This document shows, piece by piece, positions 30,901 to 43,900 of a stretch of DNA of 64,000 nucleotides. The stretch is from a virus: IMG/VR virus record IMGVR_UViG_3300033153_004222, positions 17,288 to 81,287 of that record; one strand, written 5' to 3'. The translations under genes were made by a program, and so were the position numbers. The notes under the pieces were generated by a model, which made no database searches, was not told where the DNA came from, and saw nothing but the letters and a program-made list of their open reading frames with translations. The first letter of the stretch is position 1. Every line of letters begins with the position of its first letter.

Positions 30901-31968
30901 TACAGCTCTAACCTCTTTAGAAAGTTTTTTAACATCTGCTTTTCTAAATATAGATTTAAATCTTTCCCAGGCCCGTTTGATAGTATTTAATAATGTTTTA
31001 GGCTGCTCATTCTTAAAATTAGTTATAAGAGCCTGTCCAATTAGCTTTCCTACTGTTTCAGCGATATATTTATCCTCATTATCTTTATACAGATGAGCAT
31101 AATCTTTTTTTACTTTAGTATAAGTGTCTGTTTTAACAGCTAAACTCCTCATTCTCTTTACTAAAGGATTATCTTTTCCCAAAAGTTCATAGATAAAGTG
31201 TCCTGCTTCTTCAGGGATAGTTGTAAGATCTGCTTTTCCTTGCGAGATCATTATAATTTTATTTGTGATATCAGCTACTCCGGCTGCATCTACGCCCATT
31301 TTCTCCTTTAAGGAAGCGTATGCCTCTATTGTAACACCAAAAGGGCTTAGAAAGGCTATAAGACGGTTTTCTAATTCAATTTCTCGCTCATTAATCGCCT
31401 GTTGTCGTATAGGATGGACAATATCATTCTCAGAATTCAGATCAATAGCTGTTCTAACTTGACTGTCTGAATGAATATTTAATTCTTTAAATCCTTTTAA
31501 TGCAATGTCTATACCTTTTTGATGTAGTTTGTCTGCAAATGCTACTCGTTGTCCTCTTGTAGGAACAGTCTTTATCCCAAGATCAGCGGCAACAGCCTTA
31601 TTAAATTCTATTATATTATCATAAACTTGAATATTCTCAGAATTAACAAATACAGGAGTAACATTCCCAAATTTTTCTGCATAGGATTTATCATTAGTAA
31701 AGTATATTCCTTCTCCTATTTTTGCAGCTCCTCTATTTCTCTTATAATTGTACCTATCTATTCCTGTATCTTCCCCTCTGTACATAACCAGAGCTTCTCC
31801 ATTTTCATCTACAACCTTTGTTTTACCAAATTCTTTTTCAAATGTAGGAGTCTTGGTTACTACCCAAGTCTTTAAAGCCTCAGCTTGTCCATAATCTTTT
31901 TCTAAAGAACTAAATATTTTAGAATCTTTTCCGTTAGGTGCTTTTACAAAATCTACTTTACAAGCCAT
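27964..31968 (-). CDS. Giant virion protein with ADP-ribosyltransferase-like domain
   Basis: The 1334-residue protein is likely packaged and injected. Residues about 48-120 (KTKVVDENGEALVMYRGEDT and KIGEGIYFTNDKSYAEKFGN) match the pattern of ADP-ribosyltransferase-like domains in phage polyvalent proteins (ART-PolyVal): V-x-x-x-G-x-x-x-x-x-Y-R/H-G and G-I-Y-F-T-x-D-x-x-x-A. R64 would be the NAD-binding residue. TIPEEAGHFIYELLG (E253, E254, H257) resembles a degenerate HExxH zincin helix. A long acidic linker with EEEEKTEEEAP follows at about residues 395-420, then helical regions. Near the C-terminus, TIMLGITILIGMLAGL is hydrophobic and could insert in the host membrane. It overlaps the upstream stop by one base. 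Confidence 0.75.
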   Translation of the reverse strand: MACKVDFVKAPNGKDSKIFSSLEKDYGQAEALKTWVVTKTPTFEKEFGKTKVVDENGEALVMYRGEDTGIDRYNYKRNRGAAKIGEGIYFTNDKSYAEKFGNVTPVFVNSENIQVYDNIIEFNKAVAADLGIKTVPTRGQRVAFADKLHQKGIDIALKGFKELNIHSDSQVRTAIDLNSENDIVHPIRQQAINEREIELENRLIAFLSPFGVTIEAYASLKEKMGVDAAGVADITNKIIMISQGKADLTTIPEEAGHFIYELLGKDNPLVKRMRSLAVKTDTYTKVKKDYAHLYKDNEDKYIAETVGKLIGQALITNFKNEQPKTLLNTIKRAWERFKSIFRKADVKKLSKEVRAVYGELASNILNGDATGLSANNMTDTVYYQQTETPDIEDDAEIIKKEQTEEKEEEKTEEEAPQAEIKEEISNIQDVIIDTKNSIELKIKAIERSGKRGDPKVAKIIENLKYMNVLLDGKEKNLAMLNFLGKAQTDLLFVRKKFKSLLAAMEAGDEIDAKELLRYKRYVEIYNIDFIRALLDEIKESEEFKTVIAPEKQMMFKAGFDNLINTINADFKKIGRPLLAKVLQKLNANTDLTEADIESQLEKGLTDTNSFTRWVETLAESSDQIIALGAKMVNEQKEKGRLETNRFEDELYAKINAFEKFRANQGIRIGDPKALYDIFYAKDDKGETDGRLINYDTALKKFGKDSKEFEYYEYFTQTYYKLQKKLPYQFNRGLNLPSIRARAHERVAGKQGIIRVLGEEIKDATTLQADDVGFGEPGTEKQVRDHRFVPVLYHAQIGEKKGMIPPGELSYDLGNSLSAFGAMAINNSQMNTIAAELEILRDLLSNRQVAKTTGGLINTVKGKKHGTPMQRADTMQGNETNGYKQFDMYMDMVFYGMRKDSSEIQIGNKRFVKTKLADALNKYSSMRTLAFNLFSGISNVTMGKTMNFVEAHAGQHFDKKTFISAQKTYLGSMMGFLSDINHKTPKSKLGQLVRLYDGLQEYDEYGTPITGNKLWKRLLNTNAMFFMQKGGEHEIQVTLMIAFLKGKMVKTKSGKEIKLFDAYQQDKNGKLVLSDDVVDYTEEQLIKDSQKIKQVSQKLHGVYNSQDLINAQYVWAGRLAILFRKWLYPSIKRRWGSTRFNQRLESYEEGNYLTVFKFFRNVFKNHKANQVGWVAAYNDTKGGLKDWQKQNIRRSYAEGTIMLGITILIGMLAGLDDEDDERNWVENMVLFQLHRLNAEMKMYMPWNIKEALQILKSPSASMSTVEHIARTVGSIFGMGTSLITEGDIPRYTRDTGLYDEGDAKIWKQFDESIPMWKEIRAMTAPENRLKWMLWK

Positions 31969-34900
31969 TATTCATTACATTTTATTTGTGAATCTCCATC
32001 TTCTTGTGCTTTTTTCATAGCATCTGTAAATTCTTTACTTCCTCTTACTTCTAACTCATCCATATCATCTCCTAAATTTATATTTGTTTCTCCCTGTTCA
32101 TAAGAAATCTGTTCCTCAACAGTTTTATTAACAATATTATTATCTGTGGCTACAATATTTGTATTATCTCCAGGAGTAGTTACAGTAGGATCAGGTGAAC
32201 CAGCTGTAGGTTTAGCAGGAGGTCCTGATGTATCTACATCCGTGTTATCAGGATGAATTGATTCTGGATTGATTTCCTCTGGATAAACTTCAAAGAATTT
32301 ATTTTGTTCTCCTAAAGCATCCATATGAGTATAATGTGCAAAAGCATTTTTAGAAGTTGCTCCTCCTCCTTCTAACAATTTTCTATATCCTCTACGTTTC
32401 TTAGAATTTTTATCCCACATAGTTACAACTTGTGGAAAACCATTTATAGCACTTCCTTTTTTTCCTTGAACGAAAAGATTTGAATCTTCTCCTACAGAGA
32501 ATGTTTCTATAAAATGCCTTTTGCTTTTAGTATATCCCATAGTAATAGGAGAAACTTGATCAGCTCTAACTTTTTTAATTAGTTTAGGATCGCTAATTCT
32601 ATTTCTTAGTATTTGCATAAGAAGTTCCGGTACAGCTAATGCTTCTATTTTTTTATCTTCTTCAATAGCTTTTCTATCTCTTCCTTCTGAATCTTGTTCT
32701 TCTAAAGATAAATACCCCCAGCCGTGTGAATCTCTTCCTGCTAAATAAGGAAAGTAAGTTTTAAATGATCCTTCATTTAAATCTTTTAAAAATTTTGATA
32801 AACTGGCTGTTGTATTTCCTGCAATATCTTCTCCAAGACTTTTCCATATAATAAGAGGTATTAGATCTACAAAAGAATTAGGTCCAGATTGAAAACCAGA
32901 AGTTCGTATTGAATAATCTACTAAGTTTGTCATTACTTTTTTGACATGCTCTACTGCTTTTTGCTTTTCTGCTGCATTTAATCTTATATGCTTCCCTGAT
33001 TTAGAATCCCATTTTACATTAACATTTCTTTCTGTATGATAAAATAATTCATAAAAGGCATCTACAAATGCAGATTTAGTTTCTTGTGTATAAGAAGCTG
33101 CATTGTTGAATCGTACCATTTGAAACTTGTTACTACCATTATAAATATCTCCTGATAAATATTTTAGAAGTTTATTCTCCCCTAAATTATATAAGTACTT
33201 TATATTGGTTAAGTCTTGTGCTACTGTTTGATTTGATTCTCCTTCTTTTGGTTTAAATAATTTCTTTTTACTTTCTTCTTTTGTTCTTTGATTCATAAGG
33301 GCTGCAACTGGAGATCCTTGTGTGAACATTATAAAAGAATAGATATCCGAATTCATTCTTTCTATTAATTTTTTATCATTAAATGTCCCATTTTTCTGAT
33401 GAGTCATTTCTGCCAAGAATTTTTTTGCTCTTAAAAAGAAATCAGAATTATAAGGCATAAATTCAGATATAACTTCTTCTGCTCCTAAAATAGCATGTTC
33501 ATAATAAGCATTTAGTCTTGGAGAACTTGAAGGTCCTACAGGTTGCTTTGTAACTGCATCTTTAGCTGGATATACTCCTTTTACAGTTATATTAGCTTCT
33601 CCAGACTCTACAAAGTTTTTATTATTTAACCATAGCTCTATATCAGATAGCCCACTCATTGCTGTAAATCTATCAGGAGCTAACATTTTATTAGATTTAG
33701 CTAAATCAGATCCCATATCCCAATACTTAACAAAGTCCATTAAAACTTGTTTTTGGAATTGAAGCCCTGGGACTTGACCATGTTTTCCAGCTCCAGTTAT
33801 GCCGCTACTACCTGGCTCCTCTTCAGCCATTTCAGATATATCTTTTCCTAAAGATTTTCTTAAACCTTCTGGTGTTATTTTTATTCTATTTTCTTCTGCA
33901 GCTCCATATTGAATCTTCTTACCATTAGGTCCTTTAGTTGGCAAATTTAATTCTGCTGCCATTCTATTAGCAGTTTCAGAGGGAGTATATGCATGTTCAT
34001 CTAATGCAAATCTCTTTTTAAGTTCTCTTATTACAGGTTGATTTATAAAATCAGTAGCTATACTATTATTTATTCCCAGCCTATTGAACATAGCTACTAT
34101 ATTAGCAGTAAATGTATTTATATTTAAACTACCTGTAATTGGATCTTTTGCATTATCAAGAGAAGCATTTAAATCTTCATTTAAATATAAAGATCGTAGC
34201 TCTCCATCAAATCCATATATTCCACTTAAATCTCTTATTGGATTTTCTTTAGTTCCAATAGTTACTCCCTCACCATTATCCATTTCTATAAATACTCCTT
34301 TTTTAGGATCTGTTATTTGAATGTCAATATCTTGGGATAGTGCATGGGCTACAGAATGATTAGCAAATATTCCTACTAATACTTTAGCATCTTTGTTTAC
34401 AGATTCTAAATAGACATCTGTATAAGCAGAGTTAAAGTTGAAAGTTCCGGTATCTTGAAGCATTCCTGGTATTTCACCATACTCCTTCATTTTATTTTTA
34501 TAAGTATCTGTATCTAAAGGATTTATAACATCAGGTGCATGATTTTTAGATGTTAGTATCCCAAATCTTATAGAGAATAATACATTTTGAATTTCTTTAT
34601 CAGTTAAAGAGCTAACATCAATTTTTCCATCTTTTAAGGCTTCTATTTTATCTGCAACAGGAACTTTTTGAAAAGTATTTTCTCCTGTTTCCTCTAAAGC
34701 AGGATAAAATAGATTTAATTTATCAACATCAAAGTCAGCTCCAGTTTGAGTAGTTATATCAGCTGGTAATACAATCTGTCCTTTAGCGGTTGGGGGAAGA
34801 ACCTTTTTAATTATTAAAGGAAGCATTGAACTTTTTCCTTGAGTTGGAATACGATATCCTACTAATTCAAGAACCGACTTATCCATTCCTGCTCTTTCCA

Positions 34901-37900
34901 TAGCTTGATAATCCACAACTCCTGTTTCAGAATTTACATACTCTAATAAACCAAGTTTATTGGCTTGTTGGTAGGAAATAGCTACTTCTGCTGCTTTTAG
35001 TCTTCCATCTTCAAATCTATAATACCCAAGATCATTTGTTTCATCTAATCCATATTCTGCTACCTGGACAGCAGAATCTCCTGGCATTCTTTGTGTCATT
35101 ACTCTTGCTTTGAATATAGACGCTAATGCTATCTCAAATTTCTTTGCATAAGCAGGAAAAGAAAGGGGCATTGCAAATTGTATCTCTCCTTCTATTTTTT
35201 CAATTTCTAAAGCAAGACTGTAATTATCTGGAAGTTCTCTGGACTCTATCTGCTCTAAGAGAAGTTTTTGAATTTTCTTCAAAAAGTTTAAAGCTATATC
35301 TGGATCATTAGGATTGTTTTTAAATTCATTCCATCCTAACTCTTTAGATAATTTATCAGCAGTTCTTTTTATTTTTTCTACATATACAAGATCGTTTACA
35401 TTTTTTATATCCTCAGTTAAAAGCTCTTTAATTCCTTCTATACTATCGTAGATAGCACCTGGAACCATATCTGCTGTTATTAATTTTACTATTTGAGAAC
35501 CATCTTTAGGATTCATTCCTTTTTCTGCTGGTAAAACAAATGGACTTCTTTCATTATCAGATTGAAGAACATGAACTTCCATGTTTTCTAACTCTGCACT
35601 TGATTTATTGTTATATTTTGTTACTCCACTTTTTCCTACTTTTACAGCTGACTCTAAATTAACAGCATCAATTTTTGTTAATCCTTTATCTGCAAACTCT
35701 CCAGTTGTTTCCATTCTTCGTCTAAGCTTATCTAATTCAGGATTAGTTTTAGTAAAAGCAGGATACAAAGGAACGGTTGAATGTTTTATTTGTGTAAATA
35801 CAACTTGCTGAAGAGTTTCATCAAAGTGATATCCAAAAGAAAATGTTTTTAAAGGTTTAAGAGCTAACTTTTGAGCCCATTCAGGCCATGTATTGGGATC
35901 GGATTCTTTAGTCCAATATTCATTATAAGCTACTTCATGGCTATGTTCTCCTTCTGTTGTCCATTCTCCTCTTCCTTCCATAGTTTTCTTATGGGCCTCC
36001 AGAGTTGTGTATCCTTGTGCATCTGATTTATTACTGCCTCTTCTGTAAGGGAGAACTATTTTAACTGCTTTTCTTTCAGCGACAGGAAGTGCTTTAAAGA
36101 AAGCATCTAATTTTTTTTCTAATTTTTTCTTCTTGGTCTTATCAGTTTCCTCATTTATTTTTTCTTCTAAAGCTTCAATATGTTTAATAACATTTTTAGC
36201 TCCTGTAACTCCTAAAGCTCCTTCCCAAGATGGATTTTTAGTAAAACCAATTGCTAAATTGGCGGCTCTATTTAAGGACATTTTAGAATAAATATCCTCT
36301 ATTATGGCCATTCTTATCTCTTTAGTTTTTCCATAATCATCTTGAGAATTAGAATCTAAAGCCATTTGTGATACCATATGGTCTAAGCCAGGAGTAATGG
36401 ATTGATATGCCCTCTTACCTGCATCTACAACTACACTCACAAATTTTCCTTTGGCTCCTGGAAATTCATCATTTTTAGAAATATCTTTCTCTGTAGATTT
36501 ATAATAAGCCAGATCTCCATTTTCATATTTGCTGAACTCAGTTCTCCATACAAGATCATTGAGTAAAAATTCAGTCATAGCATCATCAACATCTGACACT
36601 ACAATAGGATTTTCCTCTGTTCCTATATTAGTAGTAGAACTTGAAAATTTATCAGGTGATATTTCATCAGAATAAAATTTTCCATCATGCTCTACTAAAA
36701 CTCCATCTGCAACCATAGCTCGTTTGCTTCTCAAAGTTTCTCGTTCCATAAAAGCATCTAAAGCTTTATCTACAGCAGTTAATTCTGTTTTATTAAAGAA
36801 TTTTACATTACCATCAGAATCAAATAAGTTATAATTAGTAAAATTTAAATCAGGAATAGACATAAATTTTAATCCGTTTGCCGCCTCTCTATTCAGAGTG
36901 CCGTCAGGATTTTTTCCTTTATAATGGTAGTTTTCTTTAAGCTTACTATCCGGTAAAGCATTTTCACCAAACAATTGTGAATGAACTCTTGATATTCTTG
37001 CCCTTTCTTGTAGAACATTTCTTCTTAATACAGCTTTTGCTGCATTTTTAACTCCTTGAATCTCTCCTATTAAACCTCCTGTTGCATTAAGCTGTGGTAC
37101 TTTATTTTTGTTACTTGCTAATAAAGGAACTCTTATATAAAGAGAACGCCCCTTATCTGATTTAGTTCCAGTATTTATAAGTCCGTATCCTGTATTTTTA
37201 TAATGACCATTATTTCTGTAAAAATTTAACCTTGTTAACCAGGTTTGTTTAGGTGTCATTTTATCATAGGTAATAGCTTCATCACCTCTTTCCAATTTTG
37301 TACTATCTAATTCTATTAGGGCAAACTCTTCCCTTACTTTATTAATACCATTAGAATCTTTAAAATCAAGTAGTAATGAAAATAGCATTGACCTGGCAAC
37401 TCCGGTATCATCAGGATTATAATATACATCTCTATTAAATGTTTCCCATATTTTTTCGACTCCTTCTTTGGTAGCCATCTCTGAAGAAAGCTTAGATAGA
37501 TAAGAATTTAGATTTATAGAATAAACCAATTTGCCCTCACCATTAGTGAAAGAACCTGTGTATAAATCACTACTAACATCTTGAACTAACTGAGCTATCT
37601 TTTTAAAATTCTTAGTTTGACCTTTAGCTCCTGTAGTAGTATAAGGATTACTTCCTTTTGAAATTTGTTTATTAGAAGGATTATACCCCAATTCTTTTAG
37701 TATATGAGAAAATTTTCCTTCAACTACTGTTTTTTGAAACTCTGAAGGAGGATACGTAGTTTCAAACATCTTTAGAACATTGGGTTCAAATTCAATTCCA
37801 ATATGTTTAAAAACTCTGTTTACATGTTTATAATATTCAGTAGGATTCTTGATATGAGAAAATAGGTCTTGATATTGTTTTCCTAAATTAGAAAGTACAG

Positions 37901-40900
37901 CTGAATTTATAGAACCATCTGCATTAAATAGTCCGAGAATATTTCTATTAGTATTCCATCTTTCTACAATTTGCTTTTGTACATCTTGTCTATTTGTTTC
38001 AATGAGTTCCCAAGCTCCATTTTTATCTACTACAGCTGTCATAAATTTTAACTGTGTCTTAGAAAAATTAGAACGAAAGGCTGTCTTAGTTCTACTATCC
38101 CAGGTTAAATATTTTTGATATACAGCCGATATAGAGCTTTTCCATTGAGCCAATTCTTTTAATCTTTCTTCAATTTGATGTGGTTGGTATCCAGCTAATT
38201 TACTTGCAAGGTCTGCATAGACTTCATCAAAATTTAAAAAAGAAGGAAGTCCAGTAAACTTACTTTTACCATCATCTATAATTTTTTTATTACTATCTCT
38301 AATTACTGGTTTCTGTATAAAACTTAAAGCAGTTTTAACTTGCCAGGACATTGTTTTTTTAGGGCTGGAGTAAAAATAGTTTTCACCATGTATCCTTTCT
38401 TTACTATTAGTAGAAGGATCTCCATCATCATCAACAGTAGGAATTCCAAGCTCTAATGCTTCTTTTTCTATCTTTTCAAATTTATCTACTGTCCATCCTT
38501 CTTTAGATTGTGCAAGAGTTATAGCAACACCATGTTTCCGCAAAGAATTTAAAAGAAGTCCTTTAAAGCCAGGATTCTGAACTACTCCTCCTTTATTTAT
38601 ATCAAGCCATGCCCCTTTAGAGTTTTCTATAGCTCTATGAACATTCTTTCTTTTTATTTTAGAATTATATACAGAGGTTTCAGATCCAGACTTTCCTTCA
38701 TTCTTTTGTATGAATTTATCTAAAACTTCAACATAATTCTGCATTGTTTCTCGCAAGTTTTCTATTCCTTGCATTAAATCTTTTGTATATTCTCTCTTAC
38801 TTAAAATATCCTCAACACTTTGAGCTTTACTTGTTCCATCAGCTATCATTTTAGGAAGAACTTTGGTTACTAAACCAAATCGAAGTGATTCTACCATACC
38901 ATCTTTTTCTGCATTAGACCATTCAGGTTTACTCCTTAACATAGCATCGTTAGGATTAAACTTTTCACTCTTCATTTTAGCTTTAGTAGCATCTGATATT
39001 TTAAAATCTCCTACTTTAATTTTAAGAAACATTCTTTCCATTGTCATAGAAGAAAGATATATTGAATCTGGATTAAGAATAGTAGTACCATAAATTCTAA
39101 TAGCTAAGATGGCTTTTCTTATTCTATCAAATATCTTCTGAATAATTCTTCCTAATTTAGTCTTCTTTATTCTTCCTTTAGATTCCTCTGCCTCCATGAA
39201 CTCTCTGAATAGTTCAGCAGCTTTTTCCTCAAAAAAGATTTCTTCTAACTCTGCTTTAGTTTTTTTAGGATATAATTTTTTAAGAGCGTCTTCTTCGGCA
39301 AGAGAAAAAGTACCGTATTTTTCTTGCATTGCTCTAAAGACCTGTTTCTTTTCTTGTTCAGTTGTAGCAAGATCCATTACTACATGGAAAGATTCGTGAT
39401 ATGCTGTTCCTTTAGCTCCTAAACGAGCAAGTAATACTAATCCATTTGAATAGGCCCCGTAAGCCTGTCTGCCGCCCTTCATTTGAATATATTTGGCATT
39501 AGCCATAGGAAGTATATGATCCGGTCCAAAAGTTCTTACAATCCAATCTACTTCAGCTTCAGTTAAAATATTACCTGGATTCTCTTGAAATTTATTTTCT
39601 ACTTCTAAAGAGGCTTCTCTCCATTTTATATCTGGACTATCATCTTCTCCCTCTTTAAGTTCATTTCCTTCTATATCAGTATTTTCTACAGTAGCATTTT
39701 CTTCTGAGTTCTCATCAACTTTTATTCCTGGTTTTTCAACTTCTGAATGAGAATCTCCTTCACCTTCTACAACCTGTTGATTTTTCTTTATTTCTTCTCC
39801 AACTGTATCTGTTTCAGATTGAACTGTAGCTACATTATCATTAGTTACAGAATCAGATTTTTGAATAGGAACTAATTTAACTTTAGAATCTGTAAATTTT
39901 TGTCCAGGTGCAACATCTGTAGTTACAAGCCCAGGAACACCATCTACTTCTTTATCAGATAAATATTCTGTATAGGAACTATACTCTTTTCCAGTTGTGT
40001 AATCTTTAACTGGTCCATTTTCTATTACTTTTTCCTTACTAACTTGATAACTTTTTCCCATTATAGCCTCTATCAAATTTTCTCTAAAAGCATTTATTGC
40101 TGATTCCATTAAGAGTTTATCCTCTGAAGTAGCTCCAAGTGTGGCATTTCCTCCACCTATCCATTCTCTTTTTACAAAAGCTTTTCCATTAGGATCTACT
40201 CCCATTACTTGTTCCCCGTAGTTTCCTTCGGGTGAGTTTTCTAAACTTTGAAATATACGTACATGATATGCTTGAGAGCCAGGTACAGCTTGTTTTGGAT
40301 CAATAGGATTTCCTGCTTCATCTTCTAATCCCAAAGCTTTTCGTAAATTATTATGTTTGCCTCTATTTTGATGATCTACCCCTATTATTTGATTACCTAC
40401 TTTTATTTTAATAGCACTATTATCTACATAGAAAAGAGGGGCTTTTGGATTTTCAGATTTAGATATATTATGCCCTGCTTTAGTTGCTATTAAATCTTCT
40501 ATTATTGCCTTTTTTTGTTCTCCGTCTAACTTAGGATTTAAAAGAATATTATCTATTACTGATTCAGCATTGGCTCTTGAAATAGTTTTTGTTTCCAGCC
40601 TAACCGGAACAATTGCCCCATTAGCAGATGGAATCATAGCATATAATCTTCCTCTTTCAGACATTGCATCCATACTTTCCCAAGTATTAGTTTCTCTATT
40701 CCAAAAAAGAACTGCTCCGCCACCTTCTCTTGTACTTGCTTTTCCTACTCCAATTGAAAAATCTTCTCCTATAACCCCTAAATCACTAAGAGGAAGTTTA
40801 GCAGATTCTCCCTTTATTTTTGTATTCATTACAAATCCACGGTTCTTATTCTCTACAAACATTTCAACATTTCCATCTTCATCTACGTAAGTATCCCAAT

Positions 40901-43900
40901 TCATTCTTAGATCAAAATCTCCAGCTGCAAGTTTTTGTAAAGGTTTACTTACATTTCCATCTTTATCTATTGTGTGGATTGTAATAGGATCTTGTTGTAA
41001 AACTTTTCCTTCTTCTGGAACATATAAAGGATTTCCAGTTTTAGGATGTTTATATTCTCCTTTTCTAAGAACTACCTTAGAGCCTTTTGTGGCCACTAAA
41101 GGATCAACCCATTGTTCAAAATCAATAACTTGTTCTTCTAATATAACATCATCAGGATTTTCATTAACCATATATAAAGCATCTCCTTCTAAAGTTCCAC
41201 TTAATAAAGGAGTTAAATCTCCTGGTTTTCTATTATGAAGGAATTTTTCCATTCCTCTTACATTCTTTGTTACAGGAACTCCTGTTTTCGGATCTATCTT
41301 AATAGGATACCAATAAATAGGAGTAACTTCTCCTGATTCTATTTTTTCTGCAAGATTTTTTATTTTATGTTTTGGAACTATCTTATACTTAGTCGCTGGT
41401 TTTTTTATAGGATTACCGTCTTCATCTAAGCCTCTTACATATAAAGATTCTTGATTAGTATATCGTAAAAGATTTGGAGTTGAAGCTGATCTGACATCTT
41501 TTGCTTCTAATGTTATTTGAAGGAATTGAGTATTTACACTACCTACTGCATCTTCTGATATATCATACTGAGGATTAGTAGTTCGTACTACTCCATCTTC
41601 TTGCATAGTGTCTTGAGGATCTGTAGGATTAGCAGGATCTACTTCTACTTCCTCGTCTTCTTCTAAGGTAGGATCATTTTTTAGATCTGAACTTTCTTGA
41701 GAATCTTGAAGAACTATAACAGTTTCAGTACTTATTCCCCCACCTTCATCTGTTTGACTTTCTTCTGCTTCTTTTTGTATATCTAATTGTTTTTGATCTC
41801 TTTCTTTCTGATTATCTTCCCATTCTTTTAATTCATCCAATCTTTGATTTACAAGAGATTTATCCTGTGCTTTTAGATCATCTGCATCTTCTAAAGGCTG
41901 TACTCCTGCTAAAAATTCTTCTGATGTTTCTGCTTCTTCTAAAACTTGTAAAAGTCTTTCATTAAAATCTTGTTTCATTTGCTCAGTAAGAGCAGCAAGA
42001 GTTTCATTTGGAGGACCAGGATCTTCTGTTGTAGGAGTTTCATCTGCTGGATCAAGAGATTCATATATAGCTTTCCCATCTTTATCATACCCTGTTAAAA
42101 TTCTTCCTCCTTGTATAACCGGTGCTTCATCTTTTTCAGGAGGAGTTTCTTCTGGTTTTCCATCCCAAGAATCAACAAGTTTTTCAAGAGTAGTAATTTC
42201 AGCTGCCAATTCATCAGTCATTTCACTATCAGGAAGTTCATATAGATTTTCTAACCTATCTAAAGCTAATTTAATACCATCAGGAGCTTTGTTATAATCA
42301 TATCCTTTTTTCTTTCCTCCTTTTTTCTTTCCTTTTTCCTCTAACTTTTCAGTTACATCAGGAGGAAGACCTAACTCTTCTCTTAATTTATTGGCCTGTT
42401 CCTTTATATTGGCTTGAATATCAGCATTAATTTTATTTGCTTCCTGTCTAAGGGCTTCTTGTCTTGCCCTTGTTTCAGCTTCTTTTAGTTTTAAACCTAA
42501 ACGATCTAATATTTCAAGTCGTGCTGTTCTATCTGGATGATTAGATAGAGCTACACTTCTTCTAAATTGCTCAAAAGTATTTCTATCAAACTTTCCAGCT
42601 TGAATAGCTTTATGAAGTGTTTCTTCATATGCCTTTCTTCCCCTCCCAATTCTTTCTGTCTTTTGATCAAATTTCTTTCTTTGTCCTTTACTAAAATTAT
42701 CTTTAAGTAATTCTCTATAACTTTTATTTCCTTTTAATCTTTGTTTGTTAATTTTATCAAAATTCTTATTTAGGATACTTTTTATTTTCATGGCTGTTCC
42801 TATAGTTTCATTCTCTATAGCCAATTCAACATCAGTTTTAGCATTATCCTCTGCAGATAATAAAGAGCGTTCTTCAGATATATCAGCATCTTGCTCCTGG
42901 ATAGCTGCTTTTATTTCTTTTAAAGCTTTCTTTTGTTCATAATTGTATATTCTATTACTAATAGCAGTATTTCTTACTTGTCTATTTTTACCAACAATAC
43001 CTGCCATATCATTCCAGGTTCCTTCCATCTCCTCTATAAACTCAACAGCTTCTTGTGCTCTTTTTTGTGCTCCTTCATCTAATCCTTTGGCTTCTCGCTG
43101 TTCTTCAGTCATATCAGCAAATCTCTTGTAAGAATTTACTAAATGACCTGTAGTCCCATCATTTAATGACATTACAGTTTGATCCCATAAACTTTGTTTA
43201 GCTAAGTTTTGTGCCTCTAATTTAAGTTTATCTACCTCTTCTTCAGATGCCCCTTCTGATATAGCTTTATTTATTTTTTCTTGAACTTCTGATTGAGCAT
43301 CCATATGAGCTTGAAGAGCTGCTCCTTTCATAAAAGTAGTAGAAAGATTAGATTGATTAATGTTATCAAACATTTGATCTATCTCTTGTATACGCTGTTC
43401 TTGTTTTGCATATTGAGCCTCTTCTTTTGCAGCGGCCCCTGTCATTTGTTTTATAGCTTTAGTACCAGCATATTGACCAAATCCTCCTACAGCTCCTAAT
43501 ACTCCTGCTTCCCAAAAATGAGGATCTTTGACATGCCTTCCCATCGTTCTTTTATTGGTAAGAGCTTCAAAAATATTATCATCATTTACACCTGTAATAG
43601 CTTTACTTCCTGATGCTCCTGCAATAAAGTTTATTTGTTCTTCTGCAAATTCTTGTCCAGTTTCAAGACCTGCTACTTTAAGCCCTTCTTTAGACCAAAA
43701 ATTTGTATAAGGTTTTATTTTTTCTCTGGATGCAAGTACAGAATTTCTACCTGCCCTGGTAAACATACTTGCACTTACAAGATTCAAGGCTATATTGGCC
43801 CTGTTTATATTAACTACATCAGATGCATCTGCAGCCGCTTTGGCTTTAGCTTCTGATTCAGATGCCCCTAAAGATTTATATAATAGTATATTATCTCTAT

